From assembly GCF_003755175.1 (NCBI RefSeq), contig NZ_RKHX01000001.1, forward strand, positions 186,001-250,000: a stretch of DNA of 64,000 nucleotides. Direction: 5' to 3'. Of this stretch, positions 1-15,702 are shown one piece after another. Below the pieces are notes generated by a model that was not told where the DNA came from, ran no database searches, and worked only from the letters and a program-made list of their open reading frames with translations. Numbering within the stretch: the stretch's first letter is position 1; every line of letters begins with the position of its first letter. The DNA comes from Cellulomonas sp. PhB150. GTDB lineage: Bacteria; Actinomycetota; Actinomycetes; Actinomycetales; Cellulomonadaceae. The position numbers were made by a program, and so were the translations under genes.

Positions 1-123
1 GTCCTCGACGAGCGAGTAGACCGTGGTCCAGCCGCGCTCGTCCGTCGGGCCGACGAACGCTCCGTTGCTCGCCGCGCGCGCCGCGGCGAGAAGGTCGTCG
101 TGATCGGAACGCACCAGGAGCAT
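1..123 (-). CDS. hypothetical protein, N-terminal part only
   Basis: The first 41 codons of a minus-strand gene that runs off the left edge. It starts with ATG (MLLVRSDHDDLLAAARAASN) 25 bases upstream of the stop end of the neighbouring metallo-hydrolase gene, and transcription would leave the window. The visible part is open with actinobacterial codon use and no recognisable motif, so no function can be assigned. It lies downstream of the GH15 and metallo-hydrolase genes on the same strand and could be the next gene of that operon. Confidence 0.55.
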   Translation of the reverse strand, partial: MLLVRSDHDDLLAAARAASNGAFVGPTDERGWTTVYSLVED

Positions 124-148
124 GGGCGGAGGCTACCTACGGCAGAGG

Positions 149-856
149 TCACCAGCCACGGGTGATCCACTCGCCGAGAGCGGGCCGCTCGGCCCCCAGC
201 GTCGTGTCGCGGCCGTGCCCGGGGTAGACCCACGTCTCGTCGGGGAGCCGGTCGAAGATCCGCTCGGTGACGTCGGAGAGCAGCTGGGCGAACGCGTCGG
301 CGTCGCCCCGGGTCGCGCCGACGCCGCCCGGGAACAGCGAGTCGCCCGTGAAGACGTGCGCCCGACCGGCCACGGCGTCGGGCTCGGAGACCGCCGACGG
401 CTCGCGGTAGACCAGCGCGACCGAGCCGGGCGTGTGGCCGCGCAGGGCGACGACCTCGAGAGTCAGGTGCCCGACGACGATGGTGTCGCCGTCCTGCAGC
501 CGCGTCGTGACCGGGACGTCGGCCGCGTCGCTGATGGCGTCGGCGTCGTCGGCCCCGGCTGCGACCGAGGCACCCGTGACGGCGATGACGGACCGGAGCG
601 CGCGCAGGTGGTCGGCGTGCCGGTGCGTCGTGACGACGGTGTCGAGGCGCGCGGAGCCGGAGCCCTCGCGGACGAGCTCGAGCAGCCGCTCCGGCTCGTC
701 GGCCGCGTCGACCAGGAGCTGCGCCCCCGCGCGACGGCACGTCAGCAGATACGCGTTGTTGTCCATCGTGCCCACGGAGACCTTGCGGATCTCCACCTCG
801 TCGAGGACCCGGACGTCGCTCGGCCCGCCCGCCTGGACCACGCCTTCGTACGTCAT
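149..856 (-). CDS. MBL-fold metallo-hydrolase (glyoxalase II-like)
   Basis: A 235-residue protein of the metallo-beta-lactamase superfamily. It carries the THRHADHL metal-binding motif near residue 95, then a GHTPGS motif, a TGDSLF motif with the bridging aspartate, and a late PGHG histidine motif. That set is typical of hydroxyacylglutathione hydrolase-like enzymes. The exact substrate cannot be read; in actinobacteria such enzymes are often thiol-ester or persulfide hydrolases. Its ATG overlaps the stop of the upstream GH15 gene by 4 bases (ATGA), so the two are probably translated together. A homologous gene is commonly found beside uvrA in actinobacteria, as here. Confidence 0.88.
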   Translation of the reverse strand: MTYEGVVQAGGPSDVRVLDEVEIRKVSVGTMDNNAYLLTCRRAGAQLLVDAADEPERLLELVREGSGSARLDTVVTTHRHADHLRALRSVIAVTGASVAAGADDADAISDAADVPVTTRLQDGDTIVVGHLTLEVVALRGHTPGSVALVYREPSAVSEPDAVAGRAHVFTGDSLFPGGVGATRGDADAFAQLLSDVTERIFDRLPDETWVYPGHGRDTTLGAERPALGEWITRGW

Positions 857-2670
857 GCCTGCTCCTGCCGCGCGACGTCGTGGCTGTGCACCGCGCGCAC
901 CAGCGCGAGGTGCGAGAGGGCCTGGGGCATGTTGCCCGCCATGCGCCCGCCCGCGGGGTCGTACTGCTCGGCGAGCAGGCCGACGTCGTTGGTGAGGCCG
1001 ACGAGGACGTCGAGGACCTTCTCGGCGCCGTCGGGGTCGCCGGTGCGGGCCAGGGCGTCGGCCAGCCAGAACGAGCAGGCCAGGAACGCGTGCTCGTCGC
1101 CGCCGACGCCGTCGTCGGTCTGGTCGGTGGGGTAGCGGCGGAGCAGCCCGGGAGCGATCTCGAGGTCGGCGCGGATCGCGTCGATGGTCGAGCGCAGCCT
1201 GGGGTCGTCGGGCGGCAGGAAGCCCACCGAGGCCATCGCGAGCAGCGCGGCGTCGACGTGCGTCACGCCGTAGGCCTGCACGAACGTGCCGCGCTCGGCG
1301 TCCCACGCGTGCGCGAGCACGTCCGCGTGGATGGCGTCGCGCTCGCGCCGCCACTTGTCGACCGGGCCCTCGAGCCCGTGCGTCTCGACGGCGCGCACCG
1401 CGCGGTCCAGGGCTGCCCATGCCATGACCTTCGAGTGCGTGAAGTGCTGCGGGTCGCCCCGGACCTCCCAGATGCCGCGGTCGGGTTCGCGCCAGTGGCC
1501 GATCAGGTCGGTGACGAGGTGGCGTTGCAGCGACCAGGAGTCGGCCGAGTCCGCCAGGCCGCAGTCGCGCGCCGCGGCGAGGGCGCACATGACCTCGCCG
1601 AGGACGTCGTTCTGCACCTGGCCCACCGCGGCGTTCCCGATCCGGACGGGCCGGGAGCCGGCGTAGCCGGGCAGGTGGGGCAGCTCGCGCTCCGGCAGGT
1701 CCCGGCCACCGTCGACGCGGTACATGATCTGCAGGTCGGAGGGGTCGCCCGCGACGGCGCGCAACAGCCAGTCGCGCCACTCGGTGGCCTCGTCGCGGTA
1801 GCCGTGCTCCAGGAGTGCCTCGAGCGTCATCGCCGCGTCGCGCAGCCAGCAGTACCGGTAGTCCCAGTTCCGCCCGCCTCCGAACTCCTCGGGCAGCGAG
1901 GTCGTGGGGGCCGCGACGATCCCGCCGGTCTCGTTGTCGGTGAGCAGGCGAAGGACGAGCAGCGACCGGACGACGGCCTCGCGGTAGGACCCCTCGTAGT
2001 CGCTCGCCCGCGCCCACAGCCCCCACGCGATGCGGGTGGCGTCCAGCCGGTCGGGCACGGTGAGCTGCTCCGGGACCGGCGCCCAGGACGGGATCCAGGT
2101 GAGGGCAAGCTCCACGGACTCCCCGGCCCGGAGCGTGAACTCGTCCTCGTGGTGGTGGTCGCTGGGGTGCGGCAGCCTGTCGCCGCGCAGCAGCAGGGCG
2201 TCGGGTCCGGCGATGGCGCGCAGCGCCTCGGTGCCGTCGTCGTCCGTGACGTGCGTGACCCACGGCTCGATGTCGCCGTAGCCGAGCCGGACCGTCCACT
2301 CGTGGCAGACGGTCACCTCGCCCTCGGTGCACTCGATGCGGCGCACGAGGTCGGCCCGGCCGTCGCCGAGCGGCATCGCCTCGCGCACGTGCGCGGTGCC
2401 CGTGGGGGAGCGGTACGTGGTCTCGAGGACGAAGGAGTCGCCGCTGTACTCGCGCGTGACCTCCGTCGCGTCGGGCACGGTCAGCAGCCACCGCCCGTGC
2501 TCGGGCGTGCCGAGCAGCGCGGCGAAGCAGGACGCCGAGTCGAAGCCGGGCAGGCAGAGCCAGTCGACCGACCCGCGCAACGAGACGAGGGCCGCTGTGC
2601 GGCCGTCGCCGAGCACGGCGTAGTCGGCGATGGGGACGGGCTCGGCCTGGGGCGTCGTCGGCGCAGTCAT
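853..2670 (-). CDS. glycoside hydrolase family 15 protein
   Basis: A 605-residue protein with the two-part layout of bacterial GH15 enzymes. The N-terminal beta-sandwich (about residues 10-220) begins with the characteristic [16 protein letters not shown] and [13 protein letters not shown] signatures. The catalytic (alpha/alpha)6 barrel follows, with [12 protein letters not shown] around residue 270 and an [13 protein letters not shown] motif near the C terminus. Family members include glucoamylases and actinobacterial trehalases; the trehalase reading is plausible but not proven by sequence alone. There is no signal peptide, so it is likely cytoplasmic. It is transcribed away from uvrA and overlaps the metallo-hydrolase start by 4 bases. 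Confidence 0.88.
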   Translation of the reverse strand: MTAPTTPQAEPVPIADYAVLGDGRTAALVSLRGSVDWLCLPGFDSASCFAALLGTPEHGRWLLTVPDATEVTREYSGDSFVLETTYRSPTGTAHVREAMPLGDGRADLVRRIECTEGEVTVCHEWTVRLGYGDIEPWVTHVTDDDGTEALRAIAGPDALLLRGDRLPHPSDHHHEDEFTLRAGESVELALTWIPSWAPVPEQLTVPDRLDATRIAWGLWARASDYEGSYREAVVRSLLVLRLLTDNETGGIVAAPTTSLPEEFGGGRNWDYRYCWLRDAAMTLEALLEHGYRDEATEWRDWLLRAVAGDPSDLQIMYRVDGGRDLPERELPHLPGYAGSRPVRIGNAAVGQVQNDVLGEVMCALAAARDCGLADSADSWSLQRHLVTDLIGHWREPDRGIWEVRGDPQHFTHSKVMAWAALDRAVRAVETHGLEGPVDKWRRERDAIHADVLAHAWDAERGTFVQAYGVTHVDAALLAMASVGFLPPDDPRLRSTIDAIRADLEIAPGLLRRYPTDQTDDGVGGDEHAFLACSFWLADALARTGDPDGAEKVLDVLVGLTNDVGLLAEQYDPAGGRMAGNMPQALSHLALVRAVHSHDVARQEQA

Positions 2671-2733
2671 GGTGGTTCAGCATCGCCCGCCGAGGACCGC
2701 GGGGCACGCCGACGCGCGTGACGTTCGCCCACG

Positions 2734-2749
2734 TCGAACAGCTGTGCGA
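2734..2749 (+). promoter_or_regulatory. probable LexA (SOS) box upstream of uvrA
   Basis: TCGAACAGCTGTGCGA matches the actinobacterial LexA consensus TCGAAC-N4-GTTCGA at all but one position. It lies 30 bases before the chosen uvrA start. uvrA is a classical LexA target, so placement and sequence support each other. Binding itself is inferred. Confidence 0.6.
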
Positions 2750-2779
2750 ATGTCAGTGGCGGAACGTACACTCGCTGGC

Positions 2780-5637
<2,858 letters not shown>

Positions 5638-5641
<4 letters not shown>

Positions 5642-6414
5642 GCATCGTCGAGCGACTCGATCCCGAGAGCCTCGAGCCGGAGCCCGTCGATCCCGAGATC
5701 CGCGTGCTCCGCGAGGACGACCCCGAGACCGAGGTCCTGCGGGCCGCGGGGTGGAGTGTCGTCGCCGAGTCGTGGGGCGCGCGACTGCACGTGCCGCCCG
5801 ACGGCGTCGAGCAGGACGCCGTGCTGGAGGCCTGCCTGCGCGCGGTCGACGAGGCGGCGCGCGCCGGTTGGCGGATCGAGCAGCTCGGACCGCAGGACGC
5901 GGTTCGCATCGCTGACCTCGACGCGGACTGCGCCGACGACTACCCGTGGACCCCGGCCACGGGTCACGACGTGCCCGACCCCGAGGACCTCGGGCGCCGC
6001 CTGCGCCAGGACTGGTCCGCGTTCGGCGCGTTCCGGCGGGACGGGGACCCGGACGTCGCCGACGGCCCGGACGACGCCGACTGGTACGACTCCGACCCGG
6101 ACGCACCGCTGAGCGCCGTCACGGTCGTCAGCGAGCACCCGGACCGCGTGGAGACCGAGTTCACCGCCACGCACCCCGACGCGCGCCGCCGGGGACTCGC
6201 CACCGCCGTCAAGGCGGAGTCGATCCTGAGCCTGGTGGCGGAGGGTCATCGGGTGTTCGGCACCGGCGGCGCCGCGGTCAACGAGGGTTCGCTGCGCGCC
6301 AACCTGCGCCTGGGCTACGTGCTCGAGCCACGCTGGCTCAGCTGGCGAGCCCCTGCGCCACCCGCACCGGCGACGGCTCGTGGCGGACCGGGAAGTTCAC
6401 CGACCGCGCGATGA
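5638..6414 (+). CDS. GNAT-family N-acetyltransferase
   Basis: A 258-residue protein whose C-terminal half has the acetyl-CoA-binding pattern of GNAT enzymes: a beta-strand region ([22 protein letters not shown], broken here as [15 protein letters not shown] around residue 185) followed by helices and an ending resembling [10 protein letters not shown]. The N-terminal 100 residues are acidic and not recognised. The substrate is unknown. The GTG start overlaps the uvrA stop (GTGA), so it is probably translated from the uvrA message. Its last 77 bases overlap the 3' end of the convergent OsmC gene. That part encodes a proline/alanine-rich tail, so the real end may be a late extension of the domain. 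Confidence 0.75.
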
Positions 6415-6850
6415 AGCAGTGCTCGTGCGCCTTGTGGTGCAGGTGCGCGAGGTCCACGTCGGTCAGCGGCTCACCGTCGGGCCCGAGTGCTCCGTGGGCC
6501 ACCGTCACCCGGGGGCGCAGCACGACGTCCGTGAACTGCCCGTGGCCCGCGGCCTCGACGCGCATCGTGCCCTTCGCGCTGTCCTCGTAGCCCAGCACCG
6601 TGACGCCGGCGGTGGCGGCGACGTGCAGGAACCAGAGCATGTGGCACTGCGCGAGGGCCGCGACCAGCAGCTCCTCGGGGCTGAAGCGGTCGGGGTCGCC
6701 CCGGAAGGTCGGGTCCGAGGAGCCGAGGAGCGGGGGCTTGGAGCCGATCCGCACCTCGTGGTCGCGGCTGTACGACGTGTAGGTGGCGGTGCCGCGCGAG
6801 CCGGCGCCGGTCCAGGAGATGTCGGCGGAGTACGTGTGCAGGGGGCCCAT
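6338..6850 (-). CDS. OsmC/Ohr-family peroxidase-like protein
   Basis: A 170-residue OsmC-fold protein. The two reactive cysteines expected of the family are visible in AQCHM near residue 87 and HEHCF near residue 145. Family members reduce organic hydroperoxides using a thiol partner; YhfA-like members have less certain roles. The length fits a single OsmC domain. The ATG lies 6 bases after a TAGCGT -10 hexamer, suggesting a leaderless message. It is divergent from uvrC with about 50 bases between the starts, and convergent with the GNAT gene, with 77 bases of overlap at the 3' ends. Confidence 0.87.
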   Translation of the reverse strand: MGPLHTYSADISWTGAGSRGTATYTSYSRDHEVRIGSKPPLLGSSDPTFRGDPDRFSPEELLVAALAQCHMLWFLHVAATAGVTVLGYEDSAKGTMRVEAAGHGQFTDVVLRPRVTVAHGALGPDGEPLTDVDLAHLHHKAHEHCFIARSVNFPVRHEPSPVRVAQGLAS

Positions 6851-6856
6851 CGCCCC

Positions 6857-6862
6857 ACGCTA
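6857..6862 (-). promoter_or_regulatory. -10 hexamer of the OsmC gene
   Basis: TAGCGT on the minus strand ends 6 bases before the ATG, so transcription would start at or next to the start codon. No convincing -35 was found. Confidence 0.45.
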
Positions 6863-6890
6863 GCCGTCGGGCGGTGTCGGTGGCGCGAAC

Positions 6891-6896
6891 TAGGCT
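6891..6896 (+). promoter_or_regulatory. -10 hexamer of uvrC, leaderless layout
   Basis: TAGGCT followed by 7 bases and the uvrC ATG. No ribosome-binding site fits in this space, which points to a leaderless transcript. Confidence 0.5.
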
Positions 6897-6903
6897 CGTC
6901 GGC

Positions 6904-8964
6904 ATGGCTCACCCGTCTTCGTACCGCCCGGCTCCGGGCGAGATCCCCGACGAGCCGGGCGTGTACCGCTTCCGCGACGAGCACGGCCGCGTGGTCTACG
7001 TCGGCAAGGCCAAGAGCCTGCGCCAGCGTCTGAGCAGCTACTTCCAGGACCCGGCCAACCTGCACCCCCGCACCTACACGATGGTGACCACGGCGGCGGC
7101 GGTGGAGTGGACGGTGGTGCCCACCGAGGTGGCCGCGCTCGCGCTGGAGTACTCCTGGATCAAGGAGTTCGACCCGCGGTTCAACGTCAAGTACCGCGAC
7201 GACAAGTCCTACCCCTACCTCGCCGTGACGATGGCGGACCAGTTCCCGCGCGTGCAGGTCATGCGCGGCGCCAAGCGCAAGGGCACGCGCTACTTCGGCC
7301 CGTACGCGCACGCGTGGGCGATCCGCGAGACGGTCGACCTCCTGCTGCGTGTCTTCCCCGTCCGCACGTGCTCGTCGGGCGTGTTCAAGCGCGCGGCCCA
7401 GCAGGGCAGGCCGTGCCTGCTGGGCTACATCGACAAGTGCTCCGCGCCCTGCGTCGGCCGCATCTCGCCCGAGGACCACCAGGCGCTCGCGCAGGACTTC
7501 TGCGACTTCATGGCCGGCGACGCGGCACGCTTCACGCGGCGGCTCACCGCCCGGATGAAGGAGGCCGCCTCCGAGCTCGACTACGAGCGCGCGGCACGGC
7601 TGCGCGACGACATCGCGACGCTCGAGCGCGCGACCGAGCGGAACGCGGTCGTGCTCGCGGACGGGACGGACGCGGACATCTTCGCGATGTCAGGCGACGA
7701 GCTCGAGGCCGCCGTGCAGGTGTTCCACGTCCGGGACGGGCGCATCCGCGGCCAGCGCGGCTGGGTCGTGGAGAAGGTCGAAGACCTGGACGATGCCGAG
7801 CTGGTCGAGCACCTGCTGCAGCAGGTGTACGGCGCAGAGGCCGACGGTGGGGGAGCCAACGTCCCGCGCGAGGTGCTCGTGCCCGTCCTGCCGCCTGACG
7901 TCGAGCAGGTCCAGGCGTGGCTCACGGGGCTGCGCGGTGCACGCGTGCAGGTCCGTGTGCCGCAGCGGGGTGACAAGCGTGAGCTCGCCGCGACCGTGCA
8001 GAAGAACGCCGAGCACGCGCTCATGCTTCACCGCACACGCCGGGCGGGAGACCTGACGACCCGCAGCCAGGCGCTGCAGGAGATCCAGGAGGCGCTCGAC
8101 CTGCCGTCGGCCCCCCTGCGGATCGAGTGCTACGACGTCTCGCACAACCAAGGCACCTACCAGTCGGCGTCGATGGTGGTGTTCGAGGACGGACTGGCCC
8201 GCAAGAGCGAGTACAGGTCGTTCATCATCCGTGGCCCCGAGGGGCAGGGGGCGCGCGACGACACCGCCGCGATGCACGAGGTCATCACGCGCCGGTTCCG
8301 GCGCTACCTCACGGACCGCGCCGAGGCGCGGGACCTGGAGCTGGGTGCGGACGACTGGACGGACGACGACGGTCGTCCCCGCTCGGGACCCGTCGACGAG
8401 CGCACGGGCAAGCCGACCCGCTTCGCCTACCCGCCCAACCTCGTCGTCGTCGACGGCGGCCCGCCGCAGGTCGCCGCCGCGGCGGCTGCCCTGGCCGAGC
8501 TGGGGATCGACGACGTCGCGCTGTGCGGGCTGGCCAAGCGGCTCGAGGAGGTCTGGGTGCCGGGCGACGACTACCCGGTGATCCTGCAGCGCAGCTCCGA
8601 GGGCCTGTACCTGCTCCAGCGGGTCCGTGACGAGGCGCACCGGTTCGCCATCAACGCCCACCGCAGCCGGCGGAGCAAGGGCATGACCGCGTCCGTGCTC
8701 GACGACGTGCCCGGCCTCGGCCCGGCGCGGCAGGCCGCGCTGCTGCGGCACTTCGGCTCGGTGAAGCGTCTCAAGCAGGCGAGCGCCGAGGAGATCGCGA
8801 CCGTCCCGGGGATGGGGGAGCGGACCGCCGCGGCCGTGGTCGCCGCACTGGCCGGCGGCCCGGCGGGCCCGACGTCACAGCCCGATGTCGATCAGGTGAA
8901 CTCCTCGCCCCCGCCCGACGAGCCTGCGGACGCCGCCGCCGCGGCTGGCATGCTGGACACATGA
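6904..8964 (+). CDS. uvrC: excinuclease ABC subunit UvrC
   Basis: The dual-incision nuclease of nucleotide excision repair. The 686 residues show the N-terminal GIY-YIG domain ([20 protein letters not shown], residues about 18-37), the UVR motif for UvrB binding ([14 protein letters not shown]), the RNase H-like domain ([20 protein letters not shown]) and C-terminal helix-hairpin-helix motifs ([19 protein letters not shown]). The start at 6904 follows a TAGGCT hexamer by 7 bases. The extra alanine- and proline-rich tail after residue 655 is a lineage feature. It overlaps rapZ by ATGA and heads the uvrC-rapZ-yvcK-whiA cluster, which is conserved across actinobacteria. Confidence 0.97.
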   Translation: MAHPSSYRPAPGEIPDEPGVYRFRDEHGRVVYVGKAKSLRQRLSSYFQDPANLHPRTYTMVTTAAAVEWTVVPTEVAALALEYSWIKEFDPRFNVKYRDDKSYPYLAVTMADQFPRVQVMRGAKRKGTRYFGPYAHAWAIRETVDLLLRVFPVRTCSSGVFKRAAQQGRPCLLGYIDKCSAPCVGRISPEDHQALAQDFCDFMAGDAARFTRRLTARMKEAASELDYERAARLRDDIATLERATERNAVVLADGTDADIFAMSGDELEAAVQVFHVRDGRIRGQRGWVVEKVEDLDDAELVEHLLQQVYGAEADGGGANVPREVLVPVLPPDVEQVQAWLTGLRGARVQVRVPQRGDKRELAATVQKNAEHALMLHRTRRAGDLTTRSQALQEIQEALDLPSAPLRIECYDVSHNQGTYQSASMVVFEDGLARKSEYRSFIIRGPEGQGARDDTAAMHEVITRRFRRYLTDRAEARDLELGADDWTDDDGRPRSGPVDERTGKPTRFAYPPNLVVVDGGPPQVAAAAAALAELGIDDVALCGLAKRLEEVWVPGDDYPVILQRSSEGLYLLQRVRDEAHRFAINAHRSRRSKGMTASVLDDVPGLGPARQAALLRHFGSVKRLKQASAEEIATVPGMGERTAAAVVAALAGGPAGPTSQPDVDQVNSSPPPDEPADAAAAAGMLDT

Positions 8965-9905
8965 CTGACGAGCCGTCGCCGATCACGGTCCCGCACGGCA
9001 TCCCGGCGCTGGACGCCGAGACGGAGCCGCCGCGCCTGCACCCCGCGCAGGTGCTCATCATCACCGGCATGTCCGGGGCGGGTCGCTCGCGGGCGGCCGC
9101 CGTGCTCGAGGACCTCGACTGGTACGTCGTCGACAACCTCCCGGCGCAGATGCTCACGCACCTCGTCGGCATGCTCACCACGGGCCCGCACGACACGCGT
9201 GCCCAGCGGGTCGCTGCCGTCATCGACGTGCGCGGCCGCGGATTCTTCCGCGACCTGGCCCAGGTGCTCGGCGGGCTGCGCGAGGCCGGCCTCGAGTACG
9301 CGATCCTCTTCCTCGACGCGTCCGACGAGGTGCTCGTCCGCCGCTTCGAGCAGGTCCGCCGCCCGCACCCGCTGCAGGGCAACGGCCGCATCCTCGACGG
9401 CATCGCCGAGGAGCGCGCGGTCCTCTCCGACATCCGGGAGCGGGCGGACACGGTCATCGACACCTCCGACCTCAACGTGCACGACCTCGCACGCGAGGTC
9501 CGCTCGGCGGTCGCCGGCGACACCGAGGACGTGCTGCGGATCAACGTCGTCTCGTTCGGCTTCAAGTACGGCATCCCGCTGGACGCGGACCACGTGGTCG
9601 ACATGCGGTTCCTCGCGAACCCGTACTGGATCACCGAGCTGCGCCACCTGACCGGACGCGACGCGCCCGTGCGCGACTACGTGCTCGGCCTGCCAGGCGC
9701 CGTGACGTTCATCGAGCGGTACGTCGACGCCCTCGAACCGGTGCTCGCGGGCTACCTCAACGAGGAGAAGCGCTACGTGACCATCGCGGTCGGCTGCACG
9801 GGCGGCAAGCACCGCTCGGTCGCCGTCAGCGAGGCCATCGCGGGGCGGCTCCGGGACGCAGGTCATCGCGTGACGGTCGCCGCGCGGGACCTCGGCAAGG
9901 AATGA
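8961..9905 (+). CDS. rapZ: RNase adapter / nucleotide-binding protein RapZ
   Basis: A 314-residue P-loop protein of the RapZ (YvcJ) family. The Walker A motif is GMSGAGRS (residues 36-43), with arginine in place of the usual lysine, as in actinobacterial homologues. The C-terminal domain shows the conserved SFGFKYG and [11 protein letters not shown] motifs. In E. coli RapZ directs RNase E to the GlmZ RNA and controls amino-sugar supply; in actinobacteria, which lack that RNA, the role is not settled. It is coupled by 4-base overlaps to uvrC upstream and yvcK downstream, which suggests joint regulation with cell-wall and carbon-flux control. Confidence 0.94.
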   Translation: MTDEPSPITVPHGIPALDAETEPPRLHPAQVLIITGMSGAGRSRAAAVLEDLDWYVVDNLPAQMLTHLVGMLTTGPHDTRAQRVAAVIDVRGRGFFRDLAQVLGGLREAGLEYAILFLDASDEVLVRRFEQVRRPHPLQGNGRILDGIAEERAVLSDIRERADTVIDTSDLNVHDLAREVRSAVAGDTEDVLRINVVSFGFKYGIPLDADHVVDMRFLANPYWITELRHLTGRDAPVRDYVLGLPGAVTFIERYVDALEPVLAGYLNEEKRYVTIAVGCTGGKHRSVAVSEAIAGRLRDAGHRVTVAARDLGKE

Positions 9906-10897
9906 GGGTCGCGCCCGTCCCCGGGCGCGCGGGCGGCGGCGGCCCGGCGGTCGTCGCGCTGGGCGGCGGCCACGGACTGTCGTCCAGCCTGTCCGCGCTG
10001 CGCCTGATGACCGACCGCATCACGGCCGTGGTCACGGTGGCCGACGACGGCGGCTCCTCGGGCCGGCTGCGCGACGAGCTCGGTGTGCTGCCTCCGGGCG
10101 ACCTGCGGATGGCGCTCGCCGCGCTGTGCGACGACTCCGACTGGGGTCGCACGTGGCGCGACGTGCTCCAGCACCGGTTCTCCTCGTCGGGCGACCTGGA
10201 CCAGCACGCGGTGGGGAACCTGCTCATCGTCGCGCTGTGGGAGCTGCTCGGTGACCCCGTCGGTGGCCTCGACTGGGTCGGCCGCCTGCTCGGCGCCCGG
10301 GGACGCGTGCTGCCGATGGCGGACGTCCCCCTGTCCATCGAGGCGGACGTGCGCCGCCCCGACGGGTCGACCGACGTCGTGCGCGGCCAGACCTCGGTCG
10401 CCCAGACGACCGACGACATCGAGCAGGTCCGGCTCGTCCCCGCCGACCCGCCCGCCTGCAGCGAGGCGGTCGCCGCCGTCGATGCCGCCGACTGGGTGGT
10501 CCTCGGACCGGGCTCCTGGTACACCTCCGTGCTGCCCCACCTGCTGGTCCCCGAGCTGCGGGACGCGCTGCACCGCACCTCGGCGCGGATCGTCGTGACG
10601 CTCAACCTCGAGCCCGAGGAGGACGGCGAGACCGCCGGCATGCGCGCCGAGGACTACCTCGAGGTCCTGCACGCGCACGCCCCTGATCTGCCCATCTACG
10701 CCGTCGTGGCCGACCCTGCCGCGGTCGAGGACATCGGCGCGCTCGCCGACCGGTGCAGCTCGAGCGGCACCCGGCTGCTGCTGCGCCAGGTCGGTCGGGG
10801 CGACGGCAGCGCCCAGCACGACCCCCTGCGCCTCGCGGCCGCCTACCGCGACGTCATCGAGGCCACGTGGGGTGACGTCTCACGTCGGGAGCGCTGA
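9902..10897 (+). CDS. yvcK: gluconeogenesis factor YvcK/CuvA family
   Basis: A 331-residue member of the YvcK/CofD superfamily. The N-terminal Rossmann-like fold carries GGGHGLS (residues 21-27) and [11 protein letters not shown], and [10 protein letters not shown] and [12 protein letters not shown] follow. YvcK binds UDP-sugars and, in Bacillus and mycobacteria, is needed for growth on gluconeogenic carbon and for normal cell-wall synthesis; mycobacterial CuvA is a kinase substrate. It is not the F420 pathway enzyme CofD, because it sits in the rapZ-yvcK-whiA cassette and shows the YvcK pattern. The ATG overlaps the rapZ stop by 4 bases. Confidence 0.94.
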   Translation: MRVAPVPGRAGGGGPAVVALGGGHGLSSSLSALRLMTDRITAVVTVADDGGSSGRLRDELGVLPPGDLRMALAALCDDSDWGRTWRDVLQHRFSSSGDLDQHAVGNLLIVALWELLGDPVGGLDWVGRLLGARGRVLPMADVPLSIEADVRRPDGSTDVVRGQTSVAQTTDDIEQVRLVPADPPACSEAVAAVDAADWVVLGPGSWYTSVLPHLLVPELRDALHRTSARIVVTLNLEPEEDGETAGMRAEDYLEVLHAHAPDLPIYAVVADPAAVEDIGALADRCSSSGTRLLLRQVGRGDGSAQHDPLRLAAAYRDVIEATWGDVSRRER

Positions 10898-10937
10898 GCG
10901 TCCCCGGGGCGGCGGGCGGAATGGCAGGATGACGCCC

Positions 10938-13150
<2,213 letters not shown>

Positions 13151-13175
13151 CGTTCCCCTGAAACTGCACGGATAT

Positions 13176-13220
13176 GCGTCCGCGTGCGCCCCGGCCACCG
13201 GCCTCGGCGCACGCGGACGC
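13176..13220 (+). terminator. gap-pgk intergenic hairpin
   Basis: A perfect 14-bp inverted repeat: GCGTCCGCGTGCGC at 13176-13189 pairs with GCGCACGCGGACGC at 13207-13220 across a 17-base loop. There is no T-run. It lies 25 bases after the gap stop and 35 before pgk, so it may be a partial terminator or an mRNA-stability element that sets gap above pgk. Confidence 0.55.
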
Positions 13221-13255
13221 TGTCGTGTGAGCCCCCTTTCACCAGGTAGGAGACC

Positions 13256-14455
13256 ATGAAGACCATCGAGGACCTCGGCGACCTGCGCGGCAAGCGCGTG
13301 CTCGTCCGCTCCGACTTCAACGTGCCGCTCGACGGCACGACGATCACCGACGACGGCCGCGTCCGCGCCGCCCTGCCGACGCTGCAGGCGCTGCTCGGCG
13401 CCGGTGCCCGCGTCGTCGTCGCCGCGCACCTGGGCCGCCCCAAGGGCGCGCCCGAGGACAAGTACTCGCTCGCGCCCGTCGCGAAGCGTCTCGGCGAGCT
13501 GCTCGGGCAGGACGTCACGCTGGCCAAGGACACGGTCGGCGACTCCGCCAAGGAGACCGTCGCGGCCCTGCAGGACGGCCAGATCGCCCTGCTCGAGAAC
13601 ATCCGGTTCGACCCGCGCGAGACGAGCAAGGACGACGCCGAGCGCGCCGCGCTGGCCGCCGATCTGGCGCAGCTCGCGGACGTGTTCGTCTCGGACGGCT
13701 TCGGCGTCGTGCACCGCAAGCAGGCGTCGGTCTACGACGTCGCGCTCGTGCTGCCCCACGCGGTGGGCAAGCTGGTCCTCAACGAGGTCGAGTCGCTCAA
13801 GAAGGCCACGGAGAACCCCGAGCGCCCGTACGTCGTCGTGCTCGGTGGCTCGAAGGTCTCCGACAAGCTCGGCGTGATCGCCAACCTGCTGACGAAGGCG
13901 GACCGTCTCGTCATCGGCGGCGGCATGCTGTTCACGTTCCTCGCCGCCAAGGGGCACTCGGTCGGCAGCTCGCTGCTCGAGGCCGACCAGATCGACACGG
14001 TCAAGGGCTACCTCGCGCAGGCGGAGGCCGCCGGCGTCGAGATCGTCCTGCCCGTCGACATCCGCGTGGCCGACACGTTCGCGGCGGACTCGCCGTCGAG
14101 CGTGGTCGCCGCCGACGCGATCCCTGACGGCAAGATCGGCCTGGACATCGGTCCCGAGTCCGAGGCGCTGTTCGCGAGCAAGATCACCGACGCCAAGACC
14201 GTCGTCTGGAACGGCCCGGCGGGCGTGTTCGAGTTCGAGGCCTTCGCGGGCGGCACCAAGGCCGTCGCGCAGGCGCTCGTCGACGCGGGCGCCCACGGTG
14301 GCTTCACGATCGTCGGCGGCGGTGACTCGGCCGCGGCCGTGCGCATCCTCGGGTTCGACGAGGCCACGTTCGGCCACATCTCCACCGGCGGCGGCGCCAG
14401 CCTGGAGTACCTCGAGGGCAAGACCCTGCCCGGCATCGCAGTTCTGGAGGACTGA
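13256..14455 (+). CDS. pgk: phosphoglycerate kinase
   Basis: Transfers phosphate from 1,3-bisphosphoglycerate to ADP. At 399 residues it has the normal length. Substrate-binding [10 protein letters not shown] (residues about 18-27) and AAHLGRPKG are at the N terminus; the C-terminal nucleotide domain has the [13 protein letters not shown] and GGGDSAAAV loops. The ATG is preceded by AGGTAGGAG 4 bases upstream. It sits between gap and tpiA with only 2 bases to tpiA, so those two are surely co-transcribed. Confidence 0.97.
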   Translation: MKTIEDLGDLRGKRVLVRSDFNVPLDGTTITDDGRVRAALPTLQALLGAGARVVVAAHLGRPKGAPEDKYSLAPVAKRLGELLGQDVTLAKDTVGDSAKETVAALQDGQIALLENIRFDPRETSKDDAERAALAADLAQLADVFVSDGFGVVHRKQASVYDVALVLPHAVGKLVLNEVESLKKATENPERPYVVVLGGSKVSDKLGVIANLLTKADRLVIGGGMLFTFLAAKGHSVGSSLLEADQIDTVKGYLAQAEAAGVEIVLPVDIRVADTFAADSPSSVVAADAIPDGKIGLDIGPESEALFASKITDAKTVVWNGPAGVFEFEAFAGGTKAVAQALVDAGAHGGFTIVGGGDSAAAVRILGFDEATFGHISTGGGASLEYLEGKTLPGIAVLED

Positions 14456-14457
14456 GC

Positions 14458-15252
14458 ATGAGCACCCGTACCCCCCTGATGGCGGGCAACTGGAAGATGA
14501 ACCTGGATCACCAGCAGGCGATCCAGACGCTGCAGAAGCTGGCGTGGACCCTCAAGGACGCGAAGCACGACTTCTCGGCCGTCGAGGTCGCCGTGCTGCC
14601 CCCGTTCACCGACCTGCGCAGCGTCCAGACGCTCGTCGACGCCGACAAGCTCGAGATCGTCTACGGCGCGCAGGACGTGTCGGCCCACAGCTCGGGCGCC
14701 TACACGGGCGAGATCTCGCCGGTGTTCCTGGCGAAGCTGGGCGTCACCTACGTGGCCATCGGCCACTCGGAGCGTCGCGAGCACCACAACGAGTCGGACG
14801 CCCTGGTCAACGCCAAGATCAAGTCCGCACTCGGCGAGGGCGTGCTGCCGATCCTGTGCGTCGGTGAGGACGTCGAGACCCGTCGCGCCGCCGCGCACGT
14901 GCAGCACACGCTGCTGCAGCTCGAGGGTGCGCTCGATGGCATCTCGGCCGAGCAGGCCAAGACGATCGTCGTCGCGTACGAGCCCGTGTGGGCCATCGGC
15001 ACCGGCGAGACGGCGACGCCCGAGGACGCCCAGGAGATGGCCGCGGCCATCCGTGGCCGCCTCGTCGAGCTCTACGACCAGGCGACCGCCGACGCGGTCC
15101 GCGTGCTCTACGGCGGCTCGGTGAAGTCGTCCAACGTCGCGTCGATCATGGCCAAGCCCGACGTGGACGGTGCGCTCGTCGGCGGCGCGAGCCTCGACCC
15201 CGAGGAGTTCGCCAAGATCGCGCGGTACCAGTCCCACGCCGTGGGTCTCTGA
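14458..15252 (+). CDS. tpiA: triosephosphate isomerase
   Basis: Interconverts dihydroxyacetone phosphate and glyceraldehyde 3-phosphate. It has 264 residues. The active-site residues are all present: Lys13 in GNWKMN, His103 in IGHSERR and Glu175 in [12 protein letters not shown]; the phosphate loop YGGSVKSSN is near the C terminus. It starts 2 bases after the pgk stop. A hairpin follows 22 bases after its stop, probably ending the glycolytic operon or reducing read-through into secG. Confidence 0.97.
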   Translation: MSTRTPLMAGNWKMNLDHQQAIQTLQKLAWTLKDAKHDFSAVEVAVLPPFTDLRSVQTLVDADKLEIVYGAQDVSAHSSGAYTGEISPVFLAKLGVTYVAIGHSERREHHNESDALVNAKIKSALGEGVLPILCVGEDVETRRAAAHVQHTLLQLEGALDGISAEQAKTIVVAYEPVWAIGTGETATPEDAQEMAAAIRGRLVELYDQATADAVRVLYGGSVKSSNVASIMAKPDVDGALVGGASLDPEEFAKIARYQSHAVGL

Positions 15253-15274
15253 CCGCAGGCGAGACCCTCGGACG

Positions 15275-15306
15275 GTCCGGCGTCACCCGAAAGGGCGGCG
15301 CCGGAC
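15275..15306 (+). terminator. hairpin after tpiA
   Basis: GTCCGGCG (15275-15282) pairs with CGCCGGAC (15299-15306), and an inner CCC-GAAA-GGG stem with a GNRA-type tetraloop stacks inside. No T-run follows. The position just after tpiA fits a terminator in a high-GC genome. Confidence 0.55.
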
Positions 15307-15449
15307 CCGCCGGTGGCGGACGGTGTGGCTTATTCGCCCCGTCGTCGCCTACCCTGGACCCCGCTCCACCAGTACGCAGGTCGAAGAACAGCAACGTCGC
15401 AGGTCTCGTCGACCAGCGGCTCCCGCACCAGTGAGGAACTGACACCGCC

Positions 15450-15692
15450 GTGACCGCCTTGAAGATCTCGCTGCAGGTGCTCCTGGTGCTGACCAGCCTG
15501 CTGCTCATCCCGCTCGTCCTGCTGCACAAGGGCAAGGGCGGTGGCCTCTCGGACATGTTCGGCGGTGGCATCACCAGCAGCGCGGGCAGCTCGGGCGTCG
15601 CGGAGCGCAACCTGAACCGCATCACCATCGGCACCGCGGTGCTGTGGGCCGCGATCATCGTCCTGCTCGGCCTCATCGAGACCACGGTCTGA
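15450..15692 (+). CDS. secG: preprotein translocase subunit SecG
   Basis: The small accessory subunit of the SecYEG channel. The 80 residues hold two transmembrane helices (about 5-24 and 60-77) joined by a cytoplasmic loop rich in glycine with the family motif KGGGLSDMFGGG. The GTG start is followed by TALKISLQVLLVL. The 197-base gap upstream contains the tpiA hairpin and a possible -10 TACCCT at 15350-15355, so secG may have its own promoter. Location between tpiA and rbpA is conserved in related actinobacteria. Confidence 0.95.
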   Translation: MTALKISLQVLLVLTSLLLIPLVLLHKGKGGGLSDMFGGGITSSAGSSGVAERNLNRITIGTAVLWAAIIVLLGLIETTV

Positions 15693-15702
15693 GGCATCGG
15701 CG

